From Acinetobacter soli (lineage in GTDB: Bacteria > Pseudomonadota > Gammaproteobacteria > Pseudomonadales > Moraxellaceae): a stretch of 64,000 bases of DNA. A program made the position numbers and the translations under genes. This document shows, one piece after another, positions 8,802 through 18,861 of the stretch. The stretch lies in contig NZ_BBNM01000003.1 in NCBI RefSeq assembly GCF_000760595.1, positions 62,001 to 126,000 of the forward strand, in the 5' to 3' direction. The notes beneath the pieces were generated by a model. That model had not been told where the DNA came from, ran no database searches, and saw only the letters and a list, made by a program, of their open reading frames with translations. Numbering within the stretch: position 1 is the first letter of the stretch; the number at the start of each line of letters is the position of its first letter.

Positions 8802-10061
8802 CTAAAAGCCAAACCCCAACTGCGGTGATAATTGTTTGGTGTACTTAGATTGACCCGACTGCAGAATTTGCTGGCGAACCTGTGTCGGATGTAGCTCTTT
8901 TTTATAGGCTGGCGTGTCGATACAAAACATAAAATGCTGCGCGCGGCTGTAGGCCACACCCATTTTTTTAAGTTGGTCGGTACGTAGTGGACCAAAACGA
9001 CGCGCCTGAATAATTTTTTTGGCCGAACGTACCCCAATGCCCGGAATTCGTAGGATCATTTGATAGTCTGCTCGATTGATATCGACAGGAAAATATTCGG
9101 GATGTCGAAGTGCCCAGCTTAACTTTGGATCGACCTCCAAATCCAGATTAGGAAACTGCGGATTGACAATCTCATTGGCAGCAAAGCCATAAAAGCGCAT
9201 CAGCCAATCAGACTGATACAAACGATTTTCACGTAATAACGGGGGTGCAGAACCAATCGCTGGCAAAGCCTTGTCTTGATCATTAATTGGGATATAACCT
9301 GAGTAGTAAACCCGTTTAAGCTTGTAATCTTTATAATGCTGATCGGCCATCATCATGACATCATAATCGGTCTCATTTGAGGCACCTACCACCATTTGTG
9401 TAGTTTGACCCGCAGGCACAAATTTTGGCACAGAGCGAATCAGCTTGCGCTCATCTTTAAACTGAATTAAGCGGTCTCGAACAATACCTAAATCTTTTTG
9501 TACTTCGGCGTGGCTTTTCTCAGGTGCAAATTGTTTCAAACCTGCTTCGGTCGGCATTTCAAGATTAATACTCATACGGTCGGCATAAAGCCCCGCCTCG
9601 GTAATCAGCTCTGGTGAAGCACCCGGAATGGTTTTTAAATGAATATAGCCGTTGAAATTTTCTTCCAAACGTAATTTTTTGACCACTTGAAGCATTCGCT
9701 CCATGGTGTAATCGGCAGACTTGAAAATTCCTGAACTTAAAAATAATCCTTCTATATAATTACGACGATAAAAATTAATAGTCAGATCGACCACTTCTTG
9801 CACCGTAAATGCAGCTCGTTTGACATCATTTGAACGTCTAGATACGCAATAAGAGCAGTCATAAATACACACATTGCTAAATAGAATTTTAAGGAGCGAG
9901 ACACAGCGGCCGTCTTCGGTATAGCTATGACAAATACCCGATCCGGTATTTCCCAACCCTTTATCTTTGTTTTTTCGATCACTGCCGCTTGATGAACATG
10001 AAACGTCATACTTGGCTGCATCTGCAAGAATTTGCAGCTTTTCACGAATACGATCTGTCAT
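8802..10061 (-). CDS. Radical SAM protein with helix-hairpin-helix domain (putative DNA modification/repair, TIGR03916 type)
   Basis: This 419-residue enzyme carries the radical SAM cluster motif as CIYDCSYC near residue 65-72 (Cys-x3-Cys-x2-Cys), expected to bind a 4Fe-4S cluster and S-adenosylmethionine. Upstream, CSSSGSDRKNKDKG and GICHSYTEDGRCVSLLK are further conserved family segments. The C-terminal region holds a helix-hairpin-helix DNA-binding motif (ILRIPGIGVRSAKKIIQ near residue 340). This combination defines the putative DNA modification/repair radical SAM family. The product is cytoplasmic and the first gene of a two-gene unit with the DUF4130 protein. The start at 10061 is the first ATG after an in-frame stop and matches the family N-terminus. 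The reaction is not established to my knowledge, so repair is an inference from the domain pairing. Confidence 0.88.
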   Translation of the reverse strand: MTDRIREKLQILADAAKYDVSCSSSGSDRKNKDKGLGNTGSGICHSYTEDGRCVSLLKILFSNVCIYDCSYCVSRRSNDVKRAAFTVQEVVDLTINFYRRNYIEGLFLSSGIFKSADYTMERMLQVVKKLRLEENFNGYIHLKTIPGASPELITEAGLYADRMSINLEMPTEAGLKQFAPEKSHAEVQKDLGIVRDRLIQFKDERKLIRSVPKFVPAGQTTQMVVGASNETDYDVMMMADQHYKDYKLKRVYYSGYIPINDQDKALPAIGSAPPLLRENRLYQSDWLMRFYGFAANEIVNPQFPNLDLEVDPKLSWALRHPEYFPVDINRADYQMILRIPGIGVRSAKKIIQARRFGPLRTDQLKKMGVAYSRAQHFMFCIDTPAYKKELHPTQVRQQILQSGQSKYTKQLSPQLGFGF

Positions 10062-10196
10062 GCATGTCTACCTGATCTGCGATTGCCCATAGCGCTATTA
10101 TAAAAAATCGCCGGTCAGTGTAGACATGCATTTGATGTATTTACGACACCAGATGTCGCGTTAAATGTAAACAACTTTGCGTTGCAGCAAACCGCC

Positions 10197-11123
10197 TCAA
10201 TCTGTCATGTACAGATAAATAATATACGCCGCAAGCTTCGCTGTCCGATGATCGAGATCAAAATTTGGATTACATTCTGCAACGTCCAAAACTTTTACTT
10301 TTCCGCTTGCCTTGATGCGTTGCAGCAGAGGTTCAAAAATAGCCAGATCGATTCCTTTAACGGCCGGTGCACTTACGCCCGGAGCGATGCTGGCATGAAA
10401 AACATCGAGATCAATCGTGATATAAAGCTCATCTACACGCGCTATAAAGGTATCTATTTTTCGCAATACCGCATCAAGATTGCTGCTATTTAGCTCATGA
10501 TCGAACAAATAGTCGCAATGAAGCCGCTCGGCTGTTTCAAATAAGGCTTGAGTATTTGAATGTTTGGCAACGCCTAAGCATAAATAATGAAACTCTTGAC
10601 CATGTTTTGCAGATAGCATTGCGGCATCGTAAAAAGGCGTACCTGATGTGACTTGAGTGACTTCACGCAAATCAAAGTGAGCATCGAAGTTAATGACGCC
10701 AACTTTTTTATTTAAATCTTGATTTAAGACATGCCGAAATAACCCAGAAAAACTTCCAAAAGCCACCTCGTGACCGCCACCGAGTACCACAGGTTTACTG
10801 CCCTGTTGCAAACATGCATCTACTGCTGTCGCAAGTTGCTCCTGCGCAGCTTCAAGTGCAGCATCTTCACAGTAAATCGTGCCCCAATCTGAAATCGAAA
10901 TACTTTGATGAACCGGCAAATTACTGAACTGAGTTCGAATTGCATCTGGCGCAAGCGACGCTCCCATCCGGCCATGATTTCGTCGTACACCTTCATCGGA
11001 TGCAAACCCGATCAGCGTATACGTAGCCGTCGTGCTTTGCCCCACAAGATGGTGAAAGCGTAAATGCGCTGTGCCATCACCATCGTGACGCCCTTTCCAC
11101 TGAAAGCTTGGGTGAATTGTCAT
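10197..11123 (-). CDS. hutG: Formimidoylglutamase (ureohydrolase family)
   Basis: This is the last enzyme of histidine degradation. It hydrolyses N-formimidoyl-L-glutamate to glutamate and formamide with a binuclear manganese centre in the cytoplasm. Ureohydrolase metal motifs are present in order: GGGHEVAFGSFSGL, NFDAHFDLR, and TIDLDVFHASIAPGVSAP. The start is set at 11123 (MTIHPSFQWKGRHDGDG), preceded by GAGGTAAAGGGA and lying 10 bases after the hutI stop codon. The in-frame ATG at 11168 would overlap hutI and has no ribosome site. The 308-residue length fits the family. Presence of this arginase-like enzyme implies the four-step hut route ending in formamide, not the deiminase/HutG-deformylase variant. 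It is co-transcribed at the 3' end of the hut operon. Confidence 0.94.
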   Translation of the reverse strand: MTIHPSFQWKGRHDGDGTAHLRFHHLVGQSTTATYTLIGFASDEGVRRNHGRMGASLAPDAIRTQFSNLPVHQSISISDWGTIYCEDAALEAAQEQLATAVDACLQQGSKPVVLGGGHEVAFGSFSGLFRHVLNQDLNKKVGVINFDAHFDLREVTQVTSGTPFYDAAMLSAKHGQEFHYLCLGVAKHSNTQALFETAERLHCDYLFDHELNSSNLDAVLRKIDTFIARVDELYITIDLDVFHASIAPGVSAPAVKGIDLAIFEPLLQRIKASGKVKVLDVAECNPNFDLDHRTAKLAAYIIYLYMTD

Positions 11124-11133
11124 TCCCTTTACC

Positions 11134-12354
11134 TCATGCATAAACTGAATATTCAATTTCCTGACCATGACGAATAATTCGCTTGGACAAATCTCCGCCC
11201 AGCCAGTAGGTCAGTTCTGAGGGGTGTTCGATCTCCCAGGCGACAAAATCGGCCACCTTACCCACTTCCAGACTACCGTGTGAATGTTGTAAGCCCAAAG
11301 CCTGTGCGGCATGTAGGGTTACACCAGCCAGTGTCTGTTCAGGTGTTAGTCGAAACAAGGTGCTGCCCATGTTCATCATCAGTCTTAAAGAAAGCGCAGG
11401 CGATGTTCCTGGGTTTAGATCACTCGACAAGGCAATTGGCACACCATGTTGCTGCAACAAAGCCACTGGTGGATATTTTGTTTCGCGTAAGAAATAAAAA
11501 GCACCAGGCAATAAAACCGCAACGGTGTTATTTTTTGCCATCGCAATCACATCTTGCTCGGTTAAATACTCCAGATGATCTGCTGAAAGTGCCTGATAAC
11601 GTGCTGCCAGTGTGGCTCCGCCCAATGCAGAAAGCTGTTCTGCATGAAGCTTGACTGGCAGATTGAGCTGCTGCGCCGTTTGAAACACGCGCTCCACTTG
11701 TGCTGGCGTAAAAGCCAGATATTCACAAAATGCATCTACCGCATCGATCAGGCCTTCGGCATGTAGCTTGGGTAGCATCTCGTTACAGATATGATCGATA
11801 TACGCATCTTGATCTGTGCTGCTATATTCTGGTGGCATGGCGTGTGCCGCAAGGCAGGTACTCTTCACGGTCATGGGGAGCTGCTTGGCAATTTGACGAA
11901 TCACCCGCAGCATTTTACGTTCGTTGGTGTAGTCCAGCCCATAGCCCGACTTAATCTCAATACTGGTCACACCGTCTCTTAACAGGGCACGAACGCGCTT
12001 GAGGCCCGAAGCCAGTAATTCATCTTCATTGGCGGCGCGGGTTGCACGCACAGTGCTGGCAATACCCCCTCCTTGTGCTGCAATTTCTGCGTAGCTCATC
12101 CCTTCAAGACGCTGCTCAAACTCTAGACTTCGATTGCCACCAAAAACACTGTGCGTATGGCAGTCAATGAGTCCCGGTGTCACCCAGCGTCCTTGCAAGT
12201 CACAGACCTGTATATCTGTAATATCAGGCAAGTCCTGTTCTGGACCAATCCAGTCAATATGTTTACCTGAATTGATCAATGCCGCATTTTTTATGATTGA
12301 ATATTGACCGTCACGCATAGTTGCCATGTGACAGTTTTTCCAAAGCGTTTTCAT
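11134..12354 (-). CDS. hutI: Imidazolonepropionase
   Basis: This cytoplasmic amidohydrolase opens the ring of 4-imidazolone-5-propionate to give N-formimidoyl-L-glutamate, the third step of histidine breakdown. Metal and substrate motifs include [37 protein letters not shown] and [15 protein letters not shown]. At 406 residues it matches the family. I start at the ATG at 12354 ([16 protein letters not shown]) because AGGAAAAAACA lies just upstream. The ATG at 12381 would add nine residues with no family counterpart. Gene order hutT-hutI-hutG with short gaps marks one transcription unit under HutC control (inferred). Confidence 0.95.
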   Translation of the reverse strand: MKTLWKNCHMATMRDGQYSIIKNAALINSGKHIDWIGPEQDLPDITDIQVCDLQGRWVTPGLIDCHTHSVFGGNRSLEFEQRLEGMSYAEIAAQGGGIASTVRATRAANEDELLASGLKRVRALLRDGVTSIEIKSGYGLDYTNERKMLRVIRQIAKQLPMTVKSTCLAAHAMPPEYSSTDQDAYIDHICNEMLPKLHAEGLIDAVDAFCEYLAFTPAQVERVFQTAQQLNLPVKLHAEQLSALGGATLAARYQALSADHLEYLTEQDVIAMAKNNTVAVLLPGAFYFLRETKYPPVALLQQHGVPIALSSDLNPGTSPALSLRLMMNMGSTLFRLTPEQTLAGVTLHAAQALGLQHSHGSLEVGKVADFVAWEIEHPSELTYWLGGDLSKRIIRHGQEIEYSVYA

Positions 12355-12404
12355 TGTTTTTTCCTGAAGCAGCACACGCACATGATACGGATGCTGCTTA
12401 AGTG

Positions 12405-13820
12405 TTATCGTTCCATTTCTGCACGGTGCTCAAGCGCTGTGGTGTCTTCTTCTACATGATCTTGCTTGGGTCTCACCCAAATCATGTAAGCAATCCAGAG
12501 TAAAATCAGCCAGCCGGCACCCACATAAATCGCAGGTCGGGAGTCTGGGAAATATCCCATCATCGCCAAAATAAACAGCATAAATATAATTGCGAAAGCT
12601 GGTGCAATTGGCCAGCCAATTACCGGAAAATCGAGCGCTTTGATTTCAGCCACAGAGAGTTTACGACGCATCGCGACTTGTGAAAGCAAAATCATCAACC
12701 ATACCCACACCGTCGCGAAGGTGGCAATCGAGGCAATAATGATGAATACATTTTCAGGGATAAGATAATTTAAAATGACGCCAACCAACAAAACACCCGC
12801 CATAACGACCACGGTCATCCATGGCACGCCGTTCTTAGAAAGCTTTTGAAAGATTTGAGGGGCTTGTCCACGACTCGACATGCCGTACAGCATACGCCCT
12901 GCACCAAATACATCACTGTTAATGGCCGAAATTGCAGCGGTGATCACCACAATATTTAAAATCGTGGCAGCAGAACCAATGCCCAAATTTTCAAAAATTT
13001 GTACAAAGGGACTACCTTGGCTGCCAATCTGGTTCCATGGAAAGATCGACATTAATACAAAAATAGTCAGCACATAAAATAGTAAAATACGTACCGGTAC
13101 TGCATTAATAGCTTTCGGCAGGGTCTTTTTCGGATCTTGTGATTCACCTGCGGTAATCCCAATAATCTCGATGCCTCCAAAAGCAAACACCACCACCGAC
13201 AAACAGGCAATCAGTCCTGCAATGCCGTTTGGCATAAAGCCATCATGAATCCAGAGATTTTGTAATCCCGGTGTAAAGCTCGAATGATCTGCATGAAAAC
13301 CGTAAAGCATCAAGCCCAAACCACCCACAATCATGGCGATAATGGCAGTGACCTTGACAATTGACAACCAGAACTCAAGCTCACCAAATACTTTAACGTG
13401 AATGAGGTTAATCCCGCCCAGAAACATGATCAATGACATGATCCAGATCCAGCGCGGTACATCGGGGTACCAAAACCCCATGTAAATCCCAAATGCGGTG
13501 ACATCGGCGAGTGCCACAATCACCATCTCAAACACATAAGTCCAGCCGGTGGTAAAGCCAGCGAGCGGCCCGATGTACTGCGAGGCATAATGACTAAATG
13601 AACCCGATACTGGGTTATGTACCGCCATTTCGCCCAGCGCCCGCATTACGATATAAATTGCAATTCCGGCAATGATATACGCCAAGATGACCGAAGGGCC
13701 TGCCATTTTAATTGCTGTTGCTGAACCATAAAATAAACCCGTTCCAATGGCAGAGCCTAAGGCCAGAAAACGGATATGACGGGTATTCAACCCCCGCTGT
13801 AATGTGGAGTGTTGTGACAT
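12405..13820 (-). CDS. Amino-acid permease of the APC superfamily, probable histidine permease in the hut operon
   Basis: This 471-residue inner-membrane permease has about 12 hydrophobic helices and the AAT-family N-terminal signature [19 protein letters not shown]. It also carries the segment [25 protein letters not shown] in the middle of the protein. It lies between hutH and hutI in the hut operon, which suggests histidine (or urocanate) uptake and makes the name hutT reasonable. Sequence alone does not fix the substrate: proline, histidine and lysine permeases look alike. The start is the ATG at 13820 ([15 protein letters not shown]), with GGAG 8 bases upstream; an in-frame ATG at 13868 would overlap the hutH region and has no clear ribosome site. 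Confidence 0.87.
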   Translation of the reverse strand: MSQHSTLQRGLNTRHIRFLALGSAIGTGLFYGSATAIKMAGPSVILAYIIAGIAIYIVMRALGEMAVHNPVSGSFSHYASQYIGPLAGFTTGWTYVFEMVIVALADVTAFGIYMGFWYPDVPRWIWIMSLIMFLGGINLIHVKVFGELEFWLSIVKVTAIIAMIVGGLGLMLYGFHADHSSFTPGLQNLWIHDGFMPNGIAGLIACLSVVVFAFGGIEIIGITAGESQDPKKTLPKAINAVPVRILLFYVLTIFVLMSIFPWNQIGSQGSPFVQIFENLGIGSAATILNIVVITAAISAINSDVFGAGRMLYGMSSRGQAPQIFQKLSKNGVPWMTVVVMAGVLLVGVILNYLIPENVFIIIASIATFATVWVWLMILLSQVAMRRKLSVAEIKALDFPVIGWPIAPAFAIIFMLFILAMMGYFPDSRPAIYVGAGWLILLWIAYMIWVRPKQDHVEEDTTALEHRAEMER

Positions 13821-13884
13821 TTTAATCTCCAATCCTTGAGGAAATTCAGTTAGATTCGGCCACTCCATGTGACCGATTTATAGA

Positions 13885-15423
13885 TCACACTTCAGACAAA
13901 CTCGGCAATAATTTTGGAAGAATTAACGCATTTAGGCATCCGCTTGCGAGTAACGCGCTGGCCTGCTCGATATCAGGTGCAAAAAAACGATCTTCGCTGT
14001 AATAAGGCACTTGATCACGCAATAAATGCCGCGCGCGCTCAAGTTTTGGTGAACTTTTCAATCCTTCACGGAAATCAAGTCCTTGGCATGCCCCGAGCCA
14101 CTCTACCGCCAGAATGCCACGTACGTTGTCGGCCATATACCACAAGCGTTTTCCGGCATTTGGTGCCATGGATACGTGGTCTTCCTGATTGGCAGACGTC
14201 GGTAGACTATCGACACTGGCAGGATGTGCAAGTGCTTTATTGTCACTTGCCAATGCAGCTGCTGTCACCTGTGCAATCATAAAGCCAGAGTTGACACCAC
14301 CATTGGCCACCAGAAAAGGCGGCAACTGCGACATATGGCGATCCATCATCATAGAAATACGACGCTCTGACAACGAGCCTATTTCTGCAATTGCAATTGC
14401 CAAATTATCTGCAGCCATCGCCACAGGCTCTGCATGGAAGTTTCCTCCCGAAATCACATCGTCCTCTGCCGCAAAGACTAGCGGATTGTCAGACACTGCA
14501 TTTGCTTCAATTTCAAGAACTTCAGCTGCTTGACGAATTTGCGTCAGACACGCTCCCATTACTTGCGGCTGACAACGTAGTGAATACGGATCTTGAACTT
14601 TACTGCACTCTTCGTGCGACAACCCAATTTCACTCGACTCTGTCAGTAAGTCACGATACGCTGCTGCAACATCAATTTGCCCGCGCTGACCACGTACCTC
14701 ATGAATTCGTGCATCAAACGGCGCGCGTGATCCGAGCATGGCTTCAACGCTTAAACCACCACATACTGCTGCTGCTGCAAAGAGATCTTCTGCTTCAAAG
14801 AGTCCACGCAAGGCATAGGCAGTAGAGGCCTGTGTTCCATTGAGCAGCGCCAGACCTTCTTTAGCTGCCAGTGAAATCGGCTCAAGGCCGGCTATTTTAA
14901 GGGCTTCAACTGCTGAAATCCACTGTCCTTGATAGCGCGCTTTACTTTCACCAAGTAATACCAGCGACATATGGGCCAGTGGCGCCAAATCTCCCGAAGC
15001 TCCCACAGAGCCTTTTAAGGGAATATGCGGATAGACTTCGGCATTGATCAGCGCGAGCAGTGCATCAATCACTTTACGGCGAATACCCGAAAAACCGCGT
15101 GCTAAACTATTGGCTTTAAGCAACATAATTAAGCGCACCATAGCATCATCGAGTGGTTCGCCCACTCCTGCTGCATGTGACAGCACCAATGAGCGTTGCA
15201 GTTTTTCCAAATCTTCAGGTGCAATTTTGGTCGATGCGAGTAAGCCAAAACCTGTATTAATGCCATAGGCCGTGCGGCCTTCGTTTACGATTTTTTCGAC
15301 ACAGGCCACACTGGCATTGATCGCCGCAGATGCGCTCTCATCGAGTTTAACCTTAATCGACTGATGATAAGCTTGGCGTAAATCTGCGAGGGTGAGTTTG
15401 CCCGGTTGAAGTAAGAGTTCCAT
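13885..15423 (-). CDS. hutH: Histidine ammonia-lyase
   Basis: This 512-residue enzyme catalyses the committed step of histidine degradation, deaminating L-histidine to urocanate. The Ala-Ser-Gly triplet that cyclises to the electrophilic MIO group lies near residues 143-145 in [14 protein letters not shown]. Other family signatures are AYGINTGFG near residue 54, [14 protein letters not shown], and [14 protein letters not shown]. Length matches the Pseudomonas enzyme (about 510). The start at 15423 has AGGACG upstream and begins [15 protein letters not shown]. It follows hutU by 77 bases on the same strand and precedes the permease. Expression is probably repressed by HutC and induced by urocanate, as in other hut systems. 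Confidence 0.96.
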   Translation of the reverse strand: MELLLQPGKLTLADLRQAYHQSIKVKLDESASAAINASVACVEKIVNEGRTAYGINTGFGLLASTKIAPEDLEKLQRSLVLSHAAGVGEPLDDAMVRLIMLLKANSLARGFSGIRRKVIDALLALINAEVYPHIPLKGSVGASGDLAPLAHMSLVLLGESKARYQGQWISAVEALKIAGLEPISLAAKEGLALLNGTQASTAYALRGLFEAEDLFAAAAVCGGLSVEAMLGSRAPFDARIHEVRGQRGQIDVAAAYRDLLTESSEIGLSHEECSKVQDPYSLRCQPQVMGACLTQIRQAAEVLEIEANAVSDNPLVFAAEDDVISGGNFHAEPVAMAADNLAIAIAEIGSLSERRISMMMDRHMSQLPPFLVANGGVNSGFMIAQVTAAALASDNKALAHPASVDSLPTSANQEDHVSMAPNAGKRLWYMADNVRGILAVEWLGACQGLDFREGLKSSPKLERARHLLRDQVPYYSEDRFFAPDIEQASALLASGCLNALILPKLLPSLSEV

Positions 15424-15500
15424 GTTTGGCGTCCTGTTTGCGCTATATTTATTTCAGATGCTGATTCGGTATCAGCATCTATCACCTCAATTTGAGCAAG

Positions 15501-17177
15501 TTATTGCGTGATCATTGGCAAGTTTAGTCCTTGCTCTTTGGCACAATCAATTGCGATTTCATAGCCTGCATCGGCATGACGCATTACACCAGTTGCAGGG
15601 TCATTCGTTAAAACTCGTGCAATACGTGCTGCTGCTTCGTCTGTGCCATCACAGACAATCACCACACCTGAATGCTGAGAAAAGCCCATTCCGACACCGC
15701 CACCATGATGCAATGATACCCATGTCGCACCACCTGCTGTGTTCAGTAGTGCATTTAAAAGTGGCCAGTCAGATACAGCATCAGAGCCATCTTTCATCGA
15801 TTCGGTTTCACGGTTTGGACTTGCCACCGAGCCAGAATCGAGATGATCACGCCCAATGACCACTGGTGCTGACAACTCACCACTACGAACCATTTCGTTA
15901 AATGCCAATCCGAGTTTGGCACGCAGGCCCAACCCGACCCAGCAAATACGTGCAGGTAAACCTTGGAAGCTAATTCGCTCACGTGCCATATCTAACCAGC
16001 GATGTAAATGCGCATCGTCAGGAATTAACTCCTTCACTTTCGCATCAGTTTTATAGATATCTTCTGGGTCTCCCGAAAGTGCAGCCCAGCGGAATGGCCC
16101 TATTCCACGACAGAAAAGTGGACGAATATAGGCCGGTACAAAACCTGGAAAATCGAATGCATTTTGTACACCCACTTCTTTGGCCATTTGGCGAATATTA
16201 TTGCCATAGTCGAAGGTTGGAATGCCCATATTCTTAAAATCAAGCATGGCTTGAACATGCTGCGCCATCGATTTTTTAGCAGCTTGAACCACCTGCTCTG
16301 GCTCGGTTTTAGAGCGCTCACGGTATTCATTCCATGTCCAACCTACAGGCAAATAACCATTGAGCGGATCATGCGCACTGGTCTGATCTGTCACCATATC
16401 TGGACGTACGCCACGGCGCACCAGTTCAGGTAAAATCTCTGCTGCATTTCCATGCAAGGCAATAGAAACAGCTTGACCTTCTTTAGTGTATTTTTCAATA
16501 CGCGCCAGTGCATCGTCTAAATCTGTTGCTTGCTCATCGACATAGCGTGTGCGTAAACGAAAATCGATACTCGCCTGCTGACACTCGATATTTAAAGAAC
16601 AAGCACCTGCCAGCGTTGCAGCAAGTGGCTGAGCGCCGCCCATTCCCCCCAAACCTGCGGTCAATACCCAGCGCCCTTTCAAATTGCCGTTGTAGTGCTG
16701 ACGACCAGCTTCCACAAAAGTTTCATAGGTTCCCTGCACAATTCCTTGGCTACCAATGTAGATCCAAGAGCCTGCTGTCATTTGCCCGTACATTGCCAAG
16801 GCTTTGGCATCGAGATCATTAAAATGTTCCCAATTGGCCCAGTGCGGCACAAGGTTTGAATTTGCAATTAGGACGCGTGGCGCATCTTGATGGGTTTTAA
16901 ACACGCCGACAGGCTTGCCCGATTGAACCAATAAAGTTTCATCAATTTCTAAATTTTTAAGGGTTTCGACAATTTTATCGAAACATTCCCAGTTTCGTGC
17001 AGCACGACCAATCCCTCCGTAAACCACCAGTTCTTTCGGATTTTCTGCCACATCTGGATCAAGATTGTTCATCAGCATGCGTAATGGTGCTTCGGTCAGC
17101 CAGCTTTTGGTGTTGAGCTTTGTACCGCGAGGTGCACGAATTTCGATATCACGGAATTTGGTTGATGCTGTGGTCAC
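15501..17177 (-). CDS. hutU: Urocanate hydratase
   Basis: This cytoplasmic NAD-dependent urocanase of 558 residues converts urocanate to 4-imidazolone-5-propionate. Near residues 175-190 it has the glycine-rich stretch [33 protein letters not shown] segment follows later, and the C-terminal portion is rich in conserved glycine and histidine ([17 protein letters not shown]). The start codon is a GTG at 17177, placed 7 bases after a strong AAGGAAGGAG. The gene is the first of the catabolic operon hutU-hutH-permease-hutI-hutG. Its upstream region holds a HutC-type operator at 17246-17256. Length and motifs are fully normal for the family. Confidence 0.96.
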   Translation of the reverse strand: MTTASTKFRDIEIRAPRGTKLNTKSWLTEAPLRMLMNNLDPDVAENPKELVVYGGIGRAARNWECFDKIVETLKNLEIDETLLVQSGKPVGVFKTHQDAPRVLIANSNLVPHWANWEHFNDLDAKALAMYGQMTAGSWIYIGSQGIVQGTYETFVEAGRQHYNGNLKGRWVLTAGLGGMGGAQPLAATLAGACSLNIECQQASIDFRLRTRYVDEQATDLDDALARIEKYTKEGQAVSIALHGNAAEILPELVRRGVRPDMVTDQTSAHDPLNGYLPVGWTWNEYRERSKTEPEQVVQAAKKSMAQHVQAMLDFKNMGIPTFDYGNNIRQMAKEVGVQNAFDFPGFVPAYIRPLFCRGIGPFRWAALSGDPEDIYKTDAKVKELIPDDAHLHRWLDMARERISFQGLPARICWVGLGLRAKLGLAFNEMVRSGELSAPVVIGRDHLDSGSVASPNRETESMKDGSDAVSDWPLLNALLNTAGGATWVSLHHGGGVGMGFSQHSGVVIVCDGTDEAAARIARVLTNDPATGVMRHADAGYEIAIDCAKEQGLNLPMITQ

Positions 17178-17244
17178 AAGAGGACTCCTTCCTTTGAGTT
17201 TGAAGTGAAATTTAATCTCACTTCACTGTATAGTGATGTATTAA

Positions 17245-17258
17245 CTTGTATATACATC
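17245..17258 (-). promoter_or_regulatory. HutC-type operator upstream of hutU
   Basis: The sequence CTTGTATATACATC holds the near-palindrome TGTATATACA. It lies about 70 bases upstream of the hutU start and matches the site before hutC at 18799-18810. Partial half-sites (CTGTATAG at 17227-17234) lie next to it. HutC proteins of the GntR family bind TGTATATACA-like operators, so this is the expected urocanate-responsive control site. The binding itself is inferred. Confidence 0.7.
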
Positions 17259-17360
17259 CATATACTACACAAATCCTTTTTAATGAAAAGATGCTTTTTT
17301 AAAAATTGTGGAAATTAATATATAAGACAATGTTTTTTATTGTTTTAATTTTTATACGCC

Positions 17361-17396
17361 ATAAAAAAACACATACAACCTAGGGCTGTATGTGTT
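17361..17396 (-). terminator. Rho-independent terminator after hutD
   Basis: AACACATACA and TGTATGTGTT (17368-17377 and 17387-17396) form a 10-bp stem that is followed on the minus strand by a run of T. It ends the hutC-hutD unit 20 bases past the hutD stop and separates it from hutU. Confidence 0.8.
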
Positions 17397-17416
17397 GCTT
17401 TGATCCATTCAAAAAT

Positions 17417-17995
17417 TTACTTTCTTAATTCAATTATGCACAAATTCTTAAAAATTCCAGAAATCGTCAGTATAGATTCTACCGCTTCTTGCCGATCTAA
17501 AAGTATACTTTCATAATGCAGAAGCAGGCAGGATTTTCCATTTATTTGTAGTACCTGAGGCTCGGTCGAGGCATTAAACAGAAAAATAAGATCTGCCGAA
17601 ATATGACGAGTTTGCGCCGACTTTGCAGCCAAGCGTACATGCTGCGCTTGCCAGAGATTTGGGTTATAAATGAGATTAAAGTCACGAATCGGCCCATTTA
17701 ACAATTCGGCAAATACGTTACGCTCGCCAGAAAAGCAAATGCTTTGGCCATTATTGAGTTGATGGACAATCCCCTCAATGTTCAAACAAAGCCCTGCACC
17801 CTCTAATACACTCAAGATGCGTTGCATTCCCAAAAAGTTGGAAAATGCACCAGATGCAGAAACATCCGCCATTGAAATTCGCCACTCAAAATGCGCCAGA
17901 TCATCGCCAGCACTTCGAGCCAATTCCAGCGTATATCCCAAACCATTCTTCCAGCGCATTTTTTTATAATCTGAGGCCAGAAGATGTTTCATCAT
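17417..17995 (-). CDS. hutD: HutD family protein (cupin-like hut accessory factor)
   Basis: This 192-residue protein begins with the HutD hallmark KKMRWKNGLGYTLELARS followed by FEWRISMADVSASGAFSNF, typical of the HutD family (PF05962, a bicupin fold). The enzyme activity is not known. In Pseudomonas fluorescens HutD is reported to limit the upper level of hut expression, and structural work suggested binding of a pathway-related ligand. Its start codon overlaps the hutC stop by four bases (ATGA), so translation is coupled to the repressor. A second ATG three bases in (17992) is an equally possible start. The gene is separated from the catabolic operon by a terminator. Confidence 0.9.
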   Translation of the reverse strand: MMKHLLASDYKKMRWKNGLGYTLELARSAGDDLAHFEWRISMADVSASGAFSNFLGMQRILSVLEGAGLCLNIEGIVHQLNNGQSICFSGERNVFAELLNGPIRDFNLIYNPNLWQAQHVRLAAKSAQTRHISADLIFLFNASTEPQVLQINGKSCLLLHYESILLDRQEAVESILTISGIFKNLCIIELRK

Positions 17996-18744
17996 TGGGT
18001 AAATTTACCTTCCAGAAAATAGCGACTGCCCGGATAAATCAATCTTGCGCTTGAAACCAATTGTTTGTTCGACCATGTACGACGCCGAATCAGCAGGCAC
18101 GGTTCAGTTTTATTAATTTTGAGCCATTTACATTCCTGTGCTGTTGCGAGAATGGCAGTGACCACGTGTTCACCTTCAGTTACCGGGGCCTTAGACATCA
18201 AATATGCATTAGGTGTAATGTTTTGAAAGTCTTGATCAAGATAATCAGGAATGATGACCGGATCGACTAGACGATCTTCAATTTGGACAGGTACATCATT
18301 TTCAAAATGTACAATGATCGAGTGGAACAGTGTCTGTCCTTCACGAATTTGCATTAACACACTTTGTTCGGCATTGGCCTGAATTTTCTCAAGCACCAGT
18401 ACTTGGGCATGATGCTTATGATTTCGAGCCAATATTTCTTCAGCAATATTATTGACCTGAAATAACGCAGTTCGCCCTTGTCCTTCTGCAACAAATGACC
18501 CAACGCCCTGAATACGAACCAGTAAGCCTTCAGTGGTCAGCTCTCGAAGTGCTCGATTTACTGTCATCCGGCTACAGCCAAGCAAATTGACCAATTCACT
18601 TTCAGATGGAATCTTTTTGTTTACAGGCCAAGTCCCGTCATAAATACGCTGTGAAATCATGTGCTTTACACGCAGATATAACGGAACAGGGCTGTCTTGT
18701 GCCAGCGAGAGTTCCAGATCATTGTGTGTGGTAGGTCTTGACAT
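17992..18744 (-). CDS. hutC: Histidine utilisation repressor, GntR family
   Basis: This 250-residue transcription factor has an N-terminal winged helix (residues about 18-85, with IPSESELVNLLGCSRMTVNRALRELTTEGLL) and a C-terminal UTRA effector domain (about 105-245). That is the architecture of HutC, which releases DNA on binding urocanate. The local hut genes make the assignment strong. A perfect TTGTATATACAA palindrome lies 55 bases upstream of the start, so autorepression is likely. The start at 18744 gives MSRPTTHNDLELSLAQDSP with the family VPLYLRVKHMI stretch immediately after. hutD follows in the same unit with overlapping codons. Confidence 0.94.
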   Translation of the reverse strand: MSRPTTHNDLELSLAQDSPVPLYLRVKHMISQRIYDGTWPVNKKIPSESELVNLLGCSRMTVNRALRELTTEGLLVRIQGVGSFVAEGQGRTALFQVNNIAEEILARNHKHHAQVLVLEKIQANAEQSVLMQIREGQTLFHSIIVHFENDVPVQIEDRLVDPVIIPDYLDQDFQNITPNAYLMSKAPVTEGEHVVTAILATAQECKWLKINKTEPCLLIRRRTWSNKQLVSSARLIYPGSRYFLEGKFTQ

Positions 18745-18798
18745 CAGTTCCGGCTCATAGAATATTTACTCGTATATTTTAGCGTGATTTAGCTTTAA

Positions 18799-18810
18799 TT
18801 GTATATACAA
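18799..18810 (-). promoter_or_regulatory. HutC operator upstream of hutC
   Basis: TTGTATATACAA is a perfect 12-base palindrome, followed by the further half-site CTATACAT at 18813-18820. It repeats the core of the site before hutU and is placed for autorepression of hutC-hutD. Binding is inferred from the HutC family. Confidence 0.7.
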
Positions 18811-18861
18811 GACTATACATATGATTTTTTATTTGATTGTAGCTTTTTCATCGCTTTAAAT

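Noticed and set aside
14391..14825. 144-residue plus-strand ORF within hutH
   Set aside because: Antisense to hutH with its catalytic motifs intact; no ribosome site, and His/Leu-rich composition typical of a shadow frame.
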